A stretch of DNA of 64,000 nucleotides. Origin: an uncultured Duganella sp. (GTDB lineage: Bacteria; Pseudomonadota; Gammaproteobacteria; Burkholderiales; Burkholderiaceae). Positions 15,504-25,211 of the stretch are shown one piece after another. Position 1 is the first letter of the stretch, and each line of letters starts with the position of its first letter. The notes under the pieces were generated by a model. The model searched no databases, had not been told where the DNA came from, and saw only the letters and a list, made by a program, of their open reading frames with translations. The stretch lies in contig CAMLRG010000001.1 of the NCBI GenBank assembly GCA_946482335.1, positions 16,967 to 80,966 on the forward strand, read 5' to 3'. The position numbers and the translations under genes were made by a program.

Positions 15504-15800
15504 TCATCGGGCCATCGGCAGCGGTGCCGGGCAATCGGCCACCAGCGTGCCGGTGGTGCTGCCCAGGAACCAGGCGTGCAGCCGGCTGTGGCCGCAGGCG
15601 CGCGCGACCACCGGGTACAGTAATGCGCTGGCGGGATCGGGGCGGCGGCTGCGGTGCCGTCGAGCAGGCGGGTTTGGTAGGTGGCCACGCCGGCGTCGGC
15701 GCACGGGCGGGCCATCTACGCCAGGTGCTGCCGGGCTTGCTGGCGCAGCGCCGCCGGGCTGACGCGGCGTGCGTTGGTCTGGTGCACGGCGTCCCCCTGT
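15504..15800 (-). pseudogene. Decayed universal stress protein gene (C-terminal half)
   Basis: The minus strand shows pieces of a USP in two frames. SPAALRQQARQHLA is followed by an in-frame TAG (15718-15716) and then ARPCADAGVATYQTRLLDG. After a frameshift comes ACGHSRLHAWFLGSTTG followed by TLVADCPAPLPMAR and a stop at 15504. The GHSRLHAWFLGSTTG segment is the ATP-loop end of USP proteins. The N-terminal half is absent. At least one nonsense and one frameshift mutation make it non-functional. It lies directly downstream of hemerythrin and an intact USP, so it was probably once a third gene of that operon. Confidence 0.7.
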
Positions 15801-16142
15801 TCACCTGGCGCGCGCGGCGCGCAGCAGGTGGCGGTCCTGGGTTTCGATATGGATGGGCAGCCAGTCGCGCAGGGCGGCCAGGGCTTGCCGCGCCGGCAGC
15901 GCATCGCCCTGTTCCAGGGCAGCGGCGGCATGGTGCAGCCCGGCCTGCATGCGCGCATGCTGCTCGCGGTGCAGGTGGGCGTCGCAGCACTGGAACGTTT
16001 CCATCAATTCTTCTTCGCGGCGGAAATCGGCCTCGACGGTGGCAACCAGTTCGCGGAAGACGGGCGCGAACTGGCCGGGCGGCAGCGGCAGCGCGCGCCC
16101 GATCAGGTCGAACAGGTGCGCGTGCAGGGCGTCCAGGTCCAT
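15801..16142 (-). CDS. Hemerythrin-like protein
   Basis: A 113-residue helical protein with hemerythrin motifs: RREEELMETF in helix B, HLHREQHARM in helix C and HIETQDRHL at the C-terminus. The usual HFxxEE has Asp39 in place of His, so one iron ligand of the di-iron site appears lost or replaced. It would bind oxygen, NO or iron, or may have lost full binding. The ATG at 16142 has a GAGGGG Shine-Dalgarno overlapping the USP stop. It is second in the FNR-like-promoter operon with the USP at 16153-16986, consistent with oxygen or NO handling. Confidence 0.78.
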   Translation of the reverse strand: MDLDALHAHLFDLIGRALPLPPGQFAPVFRELVATVEADFRREEELMETFQCCDAHLHREQHARMQAGLHHAAAALEQGDALPARQALAALRDWLPIHIETQDRHLLRAARAR

Positions 16143-16152
16143 GCCGCGCCCC

Positions 16153-16986
16153 TCAATGGACCATCAGCACCGGCAAGGTGGCACTGGCCAGGATGGTGCG
16201 GGTGGCGCCGCCCAGCAGCATTTCGCGGAAACGGCTGTGGCCGTAAGCGCCCATCACCAGCAGGTCGCTGCCCAGGTCGCTGGCCAGCGACAGGATGGCG
16301 CGGCCGGCATCGACCGGCTGCGGCCGGTGCACCACCTCCACCTTGATGTCGTGCCGCGCCAGGTAGAGCGCGATGTCGGCGCCGGGCTGTTCGCCGTGGC
16401 CGGCCGCGTCGCCGAACACCGCCAGGGTGGCCTGGCTGGCGCGGCGCAGCAGGGGCAGCGCGGCGGTCACCGCCTTGGCCGCTTCCAGGCTGCCGTTCCA
16501 GGCGACCAGCGGACGCTGCAGGGTGCTGCCGACGTGGCCGCCGCGCGGCACCAGCAGCACCGGCTTGCCGCAGTTGAGCACGACGTATTCGGGCAAGTCC
16601 AGCAACAGGCCGCCTTCATTGCGGTCGTTGGGATCGGCCTGGCCCAGGACCAGCAGGTCGGCATAGCGCGCCTGCAGGCATAGCCCGGCGTACGCGTCGT
16701 CTTCCAGGCGGCGCTGCTCGCGCGACGCGACGCCCAGGCGCCCCGCGATCTCTTCGAACTGGGCCAGCGCCAGGTCGGCGCGCCTGGCGGCATGTTCCAG
16801 GTATTCGCCGACGATGACGCCACTGCCTTCGAACAGGCCGCCGGCGCGCATATAGCGCGGCACGCCCGTAGTGGCGGCGCCGACCAGGTGTGCACCTTCG
16901 CGCAAGGCCAGTTCTGCGGCCAGCGAGAAGCGCGCTTCGCTGTTCGGGGCGCGGTCGGCGTGGATGACGATAGTGCGGTATGACAT
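16153..16986 (-). CDS. Tandem universal stress protein (two USP domains)
   Basis: A 277-residue cytoplasmic protein with two USP domains (about 1-150 and 155-277). The second carries GAYGHSRFREMLLGG, close to the G2xG9xG(S/T) ATP-binding loop but with Gly at the last position. The ATG at 16986 has AAGGAGG upstream, and the start MSYRTIV matches its paralogue at 32458-33291, which has the same length. By eye the two are about two thirds identical. An FNR-like site at 17041-17054 drives it. USPs of this type in other proteobacteria are under Anr control and support anaerobic survival; that role is inferred here. Confidence 0.9.
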   Translation of the reverse strand: MSYRTIVIHADRAPNSEARFSLAAELALREGAHLVGAATTGVPRYMRAGGLFEGSGVIVGEYLEHAARRADLALAQFEEIAGRLGVASREQRRLEDDAYAGLCLQARYADLLVLGQADPNDRNEGGLLLDLPEYVVLNCGKPVLLVPRGGHVGSTLQRPLVAWNGSLEAAKAVTAALPLLRRASQATLAVFGDAAGHGEQPGADIALYLARHDIKVEVVHRPQPVDAGRAILSLASDLGSDLLVMGAYGHSRFREMLLGGATRTILASATLPVLMVH

Positions 16987-17040
16987 AGCGGCCTCCTTGG
17001 GAAATAAGCCCAGTCTGCGCCCGATCCGGGGCGCGCATCC

Positions 17041-17054
17041 ATGATCTGGATCAA
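17041..17054 (-). promoter_or_regulatory. FNR/Anr-like site upstream of the USP-hemerythrin operon
   Basis: Minus strand TTGATCCAGATCAT, nearly matching the FNR consensus TTGAT-N4-ATCAA. CAGACTGG follows after exactly 23 bp (17017-17010). The inferred start near 17005 leaves a leader of about 20 nt to the ATG at 16986. The architecture is identical to the sites at 5735 and 33349. Confidence 0.72.
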
Positions 17055-17104
17055 GTGCCTGGCGGATGCGGCAAAGGCCCGCCATCGCGGCCATTCCGGA
17101 GCGC

Positions 17105-17671
17105 TCATGCGGGTGGCGGGCTAAGCGATAGCGCAACGACCATCAGCATGGCGACCGCCATGCCAGTGGTGGCGATGCCCGCCGCGACGGGCTTGCCTGC
17201 CTTGGACCGCAGGGCGCAGGCGATATGGATGCCGAGACTGGCGACGGCCAGCGCGTAATAAGGGACAAAGAACCAGGCCAACGGGTAGGCGTGGATACCG
17301 GCCGTGGCGAAGCGGAAGTCGGTATCGGTGCCGGATACGGCGCGCGCCACCAGGACGGCGCCAACATGTACCAGCAGGAAGAACGCCAGATAAGCGCCGG
17401 AGGCAAGCTGCGCGCGCCTTGCCGGTGCAAGGCCTTTGCGCCAGCCGCGCCGCAGCATGCGTACGCCGGACAGCACCTGGAGCATTGCGCACACCAGCAG
17501 CAGTGCCTCGGCCGGCGGGAAACGGTAGACGGTGCGCAGCACTTCCAGCACCTGCCGGTGCGCCGCGTAACCGGCCAGCGCGGCAAGATTGTTGATCATG
17601 TGGGCCAGCAGGAACAGCCCGAGGATGGCGCCGGATGCGCGGTGGGCCCTGCGCCAGGGGATCGCTTCCAT
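17105..17671 (-). CDS. Polytopic membrane protein with conserved histidines, cytochrome-b-like
   Basis: A 188-residue protein with five or six hydrophobic segments. Histidines lie within or next to them (LLAHMINNLA, FLLVHVGAVL, TAGIHAYPL, LGIHIACAL), a pattern of b-type heme binding like the membrane anchors of succinate/fumarate dehydrogenases. No soluble partner subunit is nearby, so it is not a normal Sdh subunit. No convincing Shine-Dalgarno precedes the ATG at 17671. It ends 50 bp beyond the FNR-like site of the next operon. The function is unknown; heme binding is an inference from the His pattern. Confidence 0.65.
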   Translation of the reverse strand: MEAIPWRRAHRASGAILGLFLLAHMINNLAALAGYAAHRQVLEVLRTVYRFPPAEALLLVCAMLQVLSGVRMLRRGWRKGLAPARRAQLASGAYLAFFLLVHVGAVLVARAVSGTDTDFRFATAGIHAYPLAWFFVPYYALAVASLGIHIACALRSKAGKPVAAGIATTGMAVAMLMVVALSLSPPPA

Positions 17672-17899
17672 GATAGTGTGTACGTTGTTTGAACGACCAC
17701 GACTTTATGACGGCCTGCCGCCAAAGTATTGAATGAAAACGACAACGGCGCTGCTGCCGGTGCCGGCTGTGCCGACCAGGCCCAGTCATGCCGCGACGTG
17801 CGGGCGGTCACGGGGCCGCCGCGGCCATGCTGCTGCGCGGCGACGAGAGTTTCTGGCTTTACCGTGTCTGGCGCTAAGGCGGGCTTAAGTCTGGGGCGC

Positions 17900-17928
17900 T
17901 TGAAAGGCACTTCGATAAAGGCTATCAT
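17900..17928 (+). promoter_or_regulatory. Sigma-70 promoter giving a probable leaderless transcript
   Basis: -35 TTGAAA (17900-17905), a 17-bp spacer and -10 TATCAT (17923-17928). The predicted start falls at about 17935, which is the A of the ATG of the next gene. No separate Shine-Dalgarno exists between the -10 and the ATG. Confidence 0.65.
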
Positions 17929-17934
17929 CGCCGC

Positions 17935-18309
17935 ATGAAATTCCGCCGGTCTTCCAGGATTGTTGCCGCTGTGGTGGCGCTGTTCAGCATGCTGTTCATG
18001 CAGCTGGCTGTGGCGTCGTACAGCTGTCCGTCCGCCGGCAAGCCGGTGGCGACCGGCGCCCAGTGCGCGGGGATGGATGCGGCGCAGCCCAGCCTGTGCA
18101 AGGCGAAAGCGGTGAACCTGGCTGCCAAGCAGTCGCTGGACAAGCCCGATCTGCCGCCGGTGCTGCCCTTTGTCGCCGCCGACCTGGCCGGGACGGTGCT
18201 GGCGTCCGCCTGGACGCCCGGGCCGGCCGATCCGGCAGCCGCACCGCCCGGGCTGGCGCACAGCCTGTCGCCGCCGCATTCCATCGAGCATTGCTGCTTG
18301 CGCAATTGA
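17935..18309 (+). CDS. Small secreted Cys-containing protein preceding the Cus operon
   Basis: A 124-residue protein with a signal peptide (hydrophobic residues 9-26, cleavage near AVA-SYS). The mature part has a few spaced Cys (SYSCPS, AQCAGMD, SLCKAK) and ends in IEHCCLRN. Proteins with this layout are common just before RND copper-efflux genes; I do not know a named family. It may be a periplasmic metal-binding accessory. The promoter at 17900-17928 implies a leaderless mRNA. The tolC-like gene starts 75 bp after the stop and could be co-transcribed. Confidence 0.68.
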   Translation: MKFRRSSRIVAAVVALFSMLFMQLAVASYSCPSAGKPVATGAQCAGMDAAQPSLCKAKAVNLAAKQSLDKPDLPPVLPFVAADLAGTVLASAWTPGPADPAAAPPGLAHSLSPPHSIEHCCLRN

Positions 18310-18384
18310 CTTCCCAGTTTGCCTGATGCCGTTTCGCGCCCGTCCCTGTGGCCGGCGTGGTCTTCTTTGCAAACTGGAGGTTTC

Positions 18385-19659
18385 ATGTCTTTCCCATTAC
18401 CATGGCGCCGCCTTGCGTTCGGCTGCGCCTGCGTCGCGCTGCTGTCGAGCGCCGGCGCCGCACTGTCCGCGCCGGCGGCGCTGACCCTGGCGCAGGCGCA
18501 GCAGCGCGCCGTCGAACGCTCGCGCCAACTGGCGGCGCAGGGCCATGCCGCCGACGCCGCGCGCGATATGGCCGTGGCGGCGGCCCAGTTGCCCGACCCG
18601 GTGCTGAAAGCCGGCGTCGATAACCTGCCCGTCAGCGGCGCCGACCGCTACCGCATCGGTGCCGATTCCATGACCATGCGCCGCATCGGCGTGATGCAGG
18701 AGCTGACCAGCAGCGACAAGCGCCGCTGGCGTGCCGCCCGCTTCGAGAGCGAAGCGGCGCGCAGCCAGGCCGCTGCCGGGGCGCTGACCGCCGCCATCCA
18801 GCGCGATACGGCCATCGCCTGGCTGGAGCGCTATTACCTCGAGCGCATGGCGGCGGAACTGGCGCAGCAGGGCGCCCTCGCGCGCGACGAGATCGCCGCG
18901 GCGGAAGCGGCTTACCGGGGCGGGCGCGGTGCGCAGGCGGGCTTGCTCGATGCGCGCGCCGCCTTGCTGGCGCTGGAAGACCGTGCGACCGAATTGCGGC
19001 TGCAGGTGCGCAACGCCGCCATCATGCTGGCGCGCTGGACGGGCGAAGCGGTGGACGTGGGGCTGGCCGGCAGCGCCGGGACGGAGCGCCTGGCCATCGA
19101 CGGCGGCGCGCTGGAGGCGGCGCTCGAGCATCATCCGCAAGTGGCGGTGCTGACGCGGCAAGCCGAAGTGGCGCAAGCCGAAGCGGGCCTGGCGCGCGCC
19201 AACCGCAGCCCCGACTGGAGTGTCGAAGTGGCCTTGCAGCAGCGCGGCCCGGGCTACCCGGGCATGGTGTCGTTCGGCGTCTCGGTGCCGCTGCAATGGG
19301 ACCGCGCGCGGCGCCAGGAGCGCGAATTGTCCGCGCGGCTGGCGATGGCGGAGCAGGCACTGGCCGAGCGCGACGAAGCCTTGCGCGAGCACACGGCCGA
19401 AGTGCGCGGCCAGCTCGCGGCCTGGCAGGCCGGGCGCGAGCGCATCGCGCGCTTCGAGAAGGAAGTGCTGCCGGTCGCTGCCGCGCGCACGGAAGCGGTG
19501 CTGGCGTCCTACCGTGGCGGCAAGGCCGGCCTGGGCGAAGTGCTGGCGGCGCGCCGGGCGGAAGGCGAGCAGCGCCTGCAGCTGCTGCAGATCGAGCGCG
19601 ACAACGCGCGCGTCTGGGCGCAACTGACCTATATCCAGCCGGCGAAGGAGCAGCGATGA
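18385..19659 (+). CDS. cusC: Outer-membrane efflux protein of the TolC family (CusC-like)
   Basis: A 424-residue protein with a signal peptide (MSFPLPWRRLAFGCACVALL) and the two repeated long-coil segments of the TolC fold (LTLAQAQQRAVERSR early; ANRSPDWSVEVALQQRG and later helices in the second half). It forms the outer-membrane exit duct of a tripartite RND pump. The ATG at 18385 follows CTGGAGG; an in-frame ATG 22 codons upstream lacks a Shine-Dalgarno. It overlaps the CusB-like gene by 4 bp. The specific CusC role comes from the Cu/Ag signature of the neighbouring CusA-like pump. Confidence 0.87.
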   Translation: MSFPLPWRRLAFGCACVALLSSAGAALSAPAALTLAQAQQRAVERSRQLAAQGHAADAARDMAVAAAQLPDPVLKAGVDNLPVSGADRYRIGADSMTMRRIGVMQELTSSDKRRWRAARFESEAARSQAAAGALTAAIQRDTAIAWLERYYLERMAAELAQQGALARDEIAAAEAAYRGGRGAQAGLLDARAALLALEDRATELRLQVRNAAIMLARWTGEAVDVGLAGSAGTERLAIDGGALEAALEHHPQVAVLTRQAEVAQAEAGLARANRSPDWSVEVALQQRGPGYPGMVSFGVSVPLQWDRARRQERELSARLAMAEQALAERDEALREHTAEVRGQLAAWQAGRERIARFEKEVLPVAAARTEAVLASYRGGKAGLGEVLAARRAEGEQRLQLLQIERDNARVWAQLTYIQPAKEQR

Positions 19660-21164
19660 ACAGCAAAGCAATCGTGGCCGCCCTGGCGGCGGCGGGCGCG
19701 CTTGGCGCCCTGGGCCTGTTTGGCGGCTACCAGCTCGGCAAGCGCGAGGCGGCTTCGGTGCCAGCCCCGGCGGCACCGGGCCGCAAGCCCCTGTACTGGC
19801 ATGACCCCATGGTACCGGGGCAGAAATTCGACAAGCCGGGCAAATCGCCCTACATGGACATGCAGCTGGTACCGGTCTATGCCGACGAGGGCGGCGATGC
19901 GGGAACGGTGAGCATCAGCGCGCGCGTGCAGCAGAACCTGGGCGTGCGCACCGCGCCGGTGGTCAGCGCCCCCTTGCCGCTGGCGGTATCGGCGGTGGGC
20001 AGTGTGGCGTTCAACGAGCGCGACGTGGCCGTGGTGCAGGCCAGGTCCAACGGCTTCGTGGAGCGGGTATTGGTGCGTGCCCCGCTCGAACCGGTGCGGC
20101 GCGGCCAGCCGCTGGTGGAGGTGACCATGCCCGACTGGGTGGCGGCGCAGGAAGAATTCCTGGCCGTGCGCCGCATGCCGGCCGGCGCCGCGCCCGGCTT
20201 GCTGGATGCGGCGCGCCAGCGCATGCGCCTGGCCGGCATGGGCGAACGCGAGGTGCGGCAGGTGGAGGAGGGCGGCCGCGTGCTGGCGCGGCAGGTCCTG
20301 GTGGCGCCGCGCTCCGGGGTGGTGACGGAGCTGGCCGCACGCGAAGGCATGGCAGTCGCGGCGGGGGCGCCGCTGTACACCATCAACGGCCTGGAGTCGG
20401 TGTGGGTCAATGCCGAACTGCCGGAGAGCCTGGCGGGGCAGGTGGCGCAGGGCGCCGGGGTGCAGGCCCGCGCGGCGGCCCTGCCGGGCGCGGAGCTGCG
20501 CGGCAAGGTGGCGGCCATCCTGCCGCTGGTGGATGCAGCGACCCGCACCGTGCGCGCCCGCATCGAGTTGTCCAATCCCGGCGGCCGCCTGGCGCCGGGC
20601 ATGTTCGTGACGCTCTCGTTCGCGCCGGCGCAACGCCAGGCGGTGCTGCTGGTGCCGTCCGAGGCGGTGATCCGCACCGGCACGCGCAACGTGGTGATGC
20701 TGGAGGATGGGCCGGGCAAGTTCGCGCCGGTCGAGGTGGAGCTGGGGGCGGAGGCCGGCGGGCAGCTGGAGATCCGCGCCGGCTTGCGCGCGGGGCAGAA
20801 GGTGGCGGTATCCGGGCAATTCCTGCTCGATTCGGAGGCCAGCCTGAAGGGCAGCGGGGAAAGGATGGGCGGCCAGGCGGCCGCTGCGGCAAAGCACCGC
20901 GGCGAAGCGGTCGTCGAAGCGCTCGGCCAGGATGAAATCACGCTGTCGCACGGGCCGATCGCGACGCTCAAGTGGCCGGCGATGACGATGGCGTTCAAGC
21001 TGCCGCGCGGCGGCCTGCCGGTGCGCGCCGCGGTGGGCGACCGGGTGACGTTTGAGTTCGTGCAGCAGGCAGACGGCAACTTCCAGCTGACGGCGATGGC
21101 GCCCGCGGCGGCCGCGCCGCCTGCCGCGCCGGCGCCGGCGCACCAGCACGGGGAGCGCCCATGA
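19656..21164 (+). CDS. cusB: Periplasmic adaptor of RND efflux (CusB-like) with C-terminal CusF domain
   Basis: A 502-residue membrane-fusion protein. It has an N-terminal membrane anchor, then a heavy-metal-binding YHS-like module ([20 protein letters not shown], then MDMQLVPVY), barrel-sandwich/lipoyl domains and a C-terminal CusF fold (about 425-490). The CusF part keeps all four ligands in the order His, Trp, Met, Met ([18 protein letters not shown]). CusB recruits Cu/Ag and passes it to CusA; the built-in CusF would make the chaperone permanent. The ATG overlaps the cusC-like stop, and its own stop overlaps the cusA-like ATG (ATGA both times). Confidence 0.92.
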   Translation: MNSKAIVAALAAAGALGALGLFGGYQLGKREAASVPAPAAPGRKPLYWHDPMVPGQKFDKPGKSPYMDMQLVPVYADEGGDAGTVSISARVQQNLGVRTAPVVSAPLPLAVSAVGSVAFNERDVAVVQARSNGFVERVLVRAPLEPVRRGQPLVEVTMPDWVAAQEEFLAVRRMPAGAAPGLLDAARQRMRLAGMGEREVRQVEEGGRVLARQVLVAPRSGVVTELAAREGMAVAAGAPLYTINGLESVWVNAELPESLAGQVAQGAGVQARAAALPGAELRGKVAAILPLVDAATRTVRARIELSNPGGRLAPGMFVTLSFAPAQRQAVLLVPSEAVIRTGTRNVVMLEDGPGKFAPVEVELGAEAGGQLEIRAGLRAGQKVAVSGQFLLDSEASLKGSGERMGGQAAAAAKHRGEAVVEALGQDEITLSHGPIATLKWPAMTMAFKLPRGGLPVRAAVGDRVTFEFVQQADGNFQLTAMAPAAAAPPAAPAPAHQHGERP

Positions 21165-24100
21165 TCGCGCAACTGATCCTGTGGTCGATCCGCAACCGCT
21201 TCCTGGTGCTGCTGGGCAGCGTGCTGCTGGCGGGCTGGGGCGCCTGGGCCCTGCAGCGCACGCCGCTCGATGCGATTCCCGACCTGTCCGACGTGCAGGT
21301 CATCATCCGCACCAGTTTTCCCGGCCAGGCGCCGCAGATCGTGGAAAACCAGGTCACCTATCCGCTCACCACGCAGATGCTGTCGGTGCCCGGGGCGCGC
21401 ACGGTGCGCGGCTACTCCTTCTTTGGCGACTCGTTCGTGTACGTCCTGTTCGAGGACGGCACCGACCCCTACTGGGCGCGCTCGCGCGTGCTCGAATACC
21501 TGAACCAGGTGCAGGCGCGCCTGCCGCCGCAGGCGCGCGCCGCGCTGGGGCCGGACGCGACGGGCGTGGGCTGGGTGTTCGAATACGCCCTGGTCGACCG
21601 CAGCGGCAAGCATGACCTGGCCCAGTTGCGCGCCTTGCAGGACTGGTTCCTCAAGTACGAGCTGAAAGCGGTGCCGAACGTGGCGGAAGTGGCCAGCCTG
21701 GGCGGCATGGTCAAGCAGTACCAGGTGGTGCTCGATCCGGCGCGGCTGCGCGCCTTCAACCTCACGCACGGCAAGGCGATCGATGCCATCCGCCGCGCCA
21801 ACCAGGAAACCGGCGGTTCCGTGCTGGAGCTGGCGGAGGCGGAGTACATGGTGCGGGCCTCGGGCTACCTGCGCACGCTGGACGACTTCCGGCAGATTCC
21901 CTTGTCGGTCAACGCGGCCGGGGTGGCGGTGCGCCTGGGCGATGTGGCGACCATCCAGCTCGGGCCGGAAATGCGGCGCGGGATCGCCGAGCTCAATGGC
22001 GAAGGCGAAGTGGCCGGTGGCGTGATCGTCATGCGCTCGGGGAAGAATGCCTTGCAGACGATCGATGCGGTCAAGGCCAGGCTGGCGGCCTTGAAGGCCA
22101 GCCTGCCGCCGGGCGTGGAAGTGGTGCCGGTCTACGACCGCTCGCACCTGATCCGCCGCGCGGTCAGCAACCTGGAAAGCAAGCTGGCCGAGGAGTTCGT
22201 CGTGGTCGCCCTGGTGTGCGCACTGTTCCTGTTCCATGTGCGCTCGGCCCTGGTGGCGATCGTCTCGCTGCCGCTGGGGGTGCTGGCCGCCTACCTGGTC
22301 ATGCATTACCAGGGCGTCAATGCCAACATCATGTCGCTGGGCGGCATCGCCATCGCCATCGGCGCCATGGTGGACGCGGCGGTGGTGATGATCGAAAATG
22401 CGCACAAGCACATCGAAGCGTGGCGCCATGCCCATCCCGGCCGCACGCTCGAAGGCGACGAGCACTGGCAGGTGATCGGCGCGGCGGCAGCCCAGGTCGG
22501 GCCGGCGCTGTTCTTCTCGCTGCTGATCATCGTGCTGTCCTTCGTGCCGGTGTTCACGCTGGAGGCGCAGGAAGGCCGCCTGTTCGCGCCGCTGGCCTAC
22601 ACCAAGACCTATGCGATGGCGGCGGCCGCCGCGCTGGCGGTGACCCTGATCCCGGTCCTGATGGGCTACCTGATCCGCGGCCGCATCCCGGACGAACATG
22701 CCAACCCGCTCAACCGCTGGCTGGTGGCGGCTTACCGGCCGTTGCTCGAGCAAGTGCTGCGCTGGCCGAAGGCCACGCTGGCGCTGGCGGCGGCGGTCGC
22801 GGCGCTGTCGCTGTGGCCGCTGACCCGCCTGGGCGGGGAATTCATGCCGCCGCTGGACGAGGGCGACGTGCTGTACATGCCGTCCGCCTTGCCCGGCCTG
22901 GGCGCCGGCAAGGTACAGCAATTGCTGCAGCAGACCGACCGCCTGATCAAGACCGTGCCGGAGGTGCAAAGCGTGTTCGGCAAGGCGGGGCGGGCGGAAT
23001 CGGCGACCGACCCGGCGCCGCTGGAAATGTTCGAGACCACCATCCGCTTCAAGCCGCGCGAACAATGGCGTCCCGGCATGACGCCGGACAAGCTGGTGGC
23101 GGAGCTGGACCGGGTGGTCAAGGTGCCCGGCCTGGCCAATATCTGGGTGCCGCCGATCCGCAACCGCATCGACATGCTGGCCACCGGCATCAAGAGCCCG
23201 GTGGGCATCAAGGTGTCCGGCCCCAGCCTGCCCGAAATCGACCGCATCGCCGGCGACATCGAACGCGCGGTGCGGCCGGTGCCCGGGGTGTCGTCGGTGC
23301 TGGCGGAACGCCTGAACGGCGGCCGCTACGTCGACGTTGCCATCGACCGCGCCGCGGCCGGCCGCCATGGCTTGAACATCGATGAGGTGCAAAGCATCAT
23401 CGCCAGCGCGGTCGGGGGCGACAATGTGGGTGAAACGGTGGAAGGCTTGCAGCGTTTCCCCATCAATGTGCGTTACCCGCGCGAGCTGCGCGATTCGCTG
23501 GAGCGCCTGCGCGACTTGCCGCTGCTGACCGAGCGCGGCGCCCAGCTGCGCCTGGCCGACGTGGCGACGGTGCGCATCAGCGACGGGCCGCCCATGCTGC
23601 GCAGCGAGAATGCGCGCCTGTCCGGCTGGGTGTACGTGGACATCCACGGCCGCGACCTGCGTTCGGCGGTGCGGGAAATGCAGCGCAGTGTGGCTGAGCG
23701 CGTGGCACTGCCGGCCGGCTACGCGGTGTCGTGGTCGGGGCAGTTCGAGTACCTGGAGCGCGCAACGGCGCGCCTGCAACTGGTGGTGCCCGCTACGCTA
23801 CTGATTATTTTCGTGCTGCTGTACCTGACCTTCCGCCGGGCCGACGAGGCGGCGCTGATCATGGCCACGCTGCCGTTCGCGCTGGCGGGCGGGGTCTGGC
23901 TGCTGTGGGCGCTGGACCACCACCTGTCGGTGGCAAGCGGTGTCGGCTTCATCGCGCTGGCTGGCGTGGCGGCGGAATTTGGTGTCATCATGCTGCTTTA
24001 CCTGAAACACGCCTGGCAGGAGCGGGAAGCGGCCGGCCGCCGCGGCGAGGCCGATCTGCTGGACGCGATCCGCGAGGGGGCCGTGCTGCGCGTGCGGCCC

Positions 24101-24295
24101 AAGGCCATGACGGTGACCGTCATCGTGGCCGGCCTGATACCGATCATGGTCGGCGCGGGCACCGGCTCGGAAATCATGCAGCGTATCGCTGCGCCGATGG
24201 TAGGGGGGATGCTGTCCGCACCCTTGCTGTCGTTGTTTGTGGTACCGGCAGCCTATTTGCTGCTCAGGCGGCGCAATTTAATCAAGGAGAAATGA
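21161..24295 (+). CDS. cusA: RND heavy-metal efflux pump, Cu(I)/Ag(I) type (CusA-like)
   Basis: A 1044-residue inner-membrane proton-driven exporter. The copper methionine triad is at the same numbering as E. coli CusA: Met573 (LYMPSA), Met623 (APLEMFET) and Met672 (RIDMLATG). The proton-relay Asp405 lies in [13 protein letters not shown]. Two pore-domain repeats and 12 transmembrane helices are evident. Together these support Cu(I)/Ag(I) rather than divalent specificity. It is coupled to the adaptor gene and followed 1 bp later by a free CusF-like gene. Confidence 0.95.
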   Translation: MIAQLILWSIRNRFLVLLGSVLLAGWGAWALQRTPLDAIPDLSDVQVIIRTSFPGQAPQIVENQVTYPLTTQMLSVPGARTVRGYSFFGDSFVYVLFEDGTDPYWARSRVLEYLNQVQARLPPQARAALGPDATGVGWVFEYALVDRSGKHDLAQLRALQDWFLKYELKAVPNVAEVASLGGMVKQYQVVLDPARLRAFNLTHGKAIDAIRRANQETGGSVLELAEAEYMVRASGYLRTLDDFRQIPLSVNAAGVAVRLGDVATIQLGPEMRRGIAELNGEGEVAGGVIVMRSGKNALQTIDAVKARLAALKASLPPGVEVVPVYDRSHLIRRAVSNLESKLAEEFVVVALVCALFLFHVRSALVAIVSLPLGVLAAYLVMHYQGVNANIMSLGGIAIAIGAMVDAAVVMIENAHKHIEAWRHAHPGRTLEGDEHWQVIGAAAAQVGPALFFSLLIIVLSFVPVFTLEAQEGRLFAPLAYTKTYAMAAAAALAVTLIPVLMGYLIRGRIPDEHANPLNRWLVAAYRPLLEQVLRWPKATLALAAAVAALSLWPLTRLGGEFMPPLDEGDVLYMPSALPGLGAGKVQQLLQQTDRLIKTVPEVQSVFGKAGRAESATDPAPLEMFETTIRFKPREQWRPGMTPDKLVAELDRVVKVPGLANIWVPPIRNRIDMLATGIKSPVGIKVSGPSLPEIDRIAGDIERAVRPVPGVSSVLAERLNGGRYVDVAIDRAAAGRHGLNIDEVQSIIASAVGGDNVGETVEGLQRFPINVRYPRELRDSLERLRDLPLLTERGAQLRLADVATVRISDGPPMLRSENARLSGWVYVDIHGRDLRSAVREMQRSVAERVALPAGYAVSWSGQFEYLERATARLQLVVPATLLIIFVLLYLTFRRADEAALIMATLPFALAGGVWLLWALDHHLSVASGVGFIALAGVAAEFGVIMLLYLKHAWQEREAAGRRGEADLLDAIREGAVLRVRPKAMTVTVIVAGLIPIMVGAGTGSEIMQRIAAPMVGGMLSAPLLSLFVVPAAYLLLRRRNLIKEK

Positions 24296-24296
24296 T

Positions 24297-24635
24297 ATGA
24301 AAGCATTCATCACAACCGTGCAGGCGGGCCTGCTGGCGGCGGCCTGCCTGGCCGCCGCCCCGGCGTTCGCCGACCAGCACGACCATGGCCAGCACACTGC
24401 CAGCGCGGCGGCCGATACCGCCGACGGCGAGATCCGCAAGGTCGACAAGGGGGCGGGCAAGCTGACCATCAAGCACGGCGAGCTGAAAAACCTGGGCATG
24501 GGCGCCATGACGATGGTGTTCCGCGTCAAGGATCCGGCCATGCTGGATAAGGTGAAGGCGGGCGACAAGGTGCGCTTCACGGTGGAGAACGCGGGCGGCG
24601 CGATGACGGTCACCGCCATCGACGCCGCAAAGTGA
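24297..24635 (+). CDS. cusF: Free-standing CusF-like periplasmic copper protein (Trp replaced by Met)
   Basis: A 112-residue protein with a signal peptide (MKAFITTVQAGLLAAACLAA, cleavage at AFA-DQ), a His-rich linker (DQHDHGQH) and a CusF domain. The Met pair MTM and the His (IKHG) are present, but the cation-pi Trp of CusF is replaced: the sequence reads LGMGAMTM where CusF has NWPEMTM. The position is held by Met, which would give a three-Met-plus-His site and alter affinity or the Cu/Ag preference. AAGGAGAAA precedes the ATG, 1 bp after the cusA-like stop. Confidence 0.85.
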   Translation: MKAFITTVQAGLLAAACLAAAPAFADQHDHGQHTASAAADTADGEIRKVDKGAGKLTIKHGELKNLGMGAMTMVFRVKDPAMLDKVKAGDKVRFTVENAGGAMTVTAIDAAK

Positions 24636-24680
24636 GCGCGTAACGAGCATAAACGGCATAAAGCATGCTAGACTGAAAAA

Positions 24681-25100
24681 ATGAAACGGTTCGTCAAGAC
24701 ATGGATGCTGTGGTTGCTGATGCTGGCCTTGCCCCTGCAAGCGCTGGCCAGCGTCGTGCAGCTTCCGTGCGAGACGTCCGGCCATCAGCGCCAGCCGGGC
24801 GGCTATGCTGCCAAGGCTGGCCACAAGTCTTACGTGCGCCAGGCACCGCGCCTGAAGCATGATGCGAAGCTGGCGGCGAAGGCGTCCGCCAGGGCCGCCG
24901 CCAAAGCCATGCCGGAATCGGGCCATGCCGCGTGCGGTCCTTGCGCCGCCTGCTGCGGCGCGTCGGCCGCCGTACCCAACCTGCAGGCGGTTCCCGCGCT
25001 GTGGGAAATCACCGACCTGCACTTTGCCTCGCTGCCGGCTTCCCATGCCGGCTACATCCCGGACGGGCTGGAACGCCCCCCGCGCCATCACGCTTCCTGA
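24681..25100 (+). CDS. Small secreted Cys/His-containing protein after the Cus operon
   Basis: A 139-residue protein with a signal peptide (MKRFVKTWMLWLLMLALPLQ, cleavage near ALA-SV). A Lys/Ala-rich mature region carries the cluster CGPCAACCGA (about residues 85-94) and ends PDGLERPPRHH. The C-terminal pattern resembles that of the protein at 33914-34249, which precedes the Czc-type operon. A possible -10, TAGACT (24669-24674), sits only 6 bp before the ATG, hinting at a leaderless transcript, though no -35 is convincing. It probably takes part in periplasmic metal handling, but the evidence is indirect. Confidence 0.65.
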   Translation: MKRFVKTWMLWLLMLALPLQALASVVQLPCETSGHQRQPGGYAAKAGHKSYVRQAPRLKHDAKLAAKASARAAAKAMPESGHAACGPCAACCGASAAVPNLQAVPALWEITDLHFASLPASHAGYIPDGLERPPRHHAS

Positions 25101-25211
25101 CACTTAGTTTTCCAGAAGAGGTGCCGCGCCCCCGCGCGGCAATGGATACGCCCGCACGGCATCAACGCATAGCAAAGCGTCGTGCGGCAAGTGAAGCGAA
25201 AGGATGTCCCG

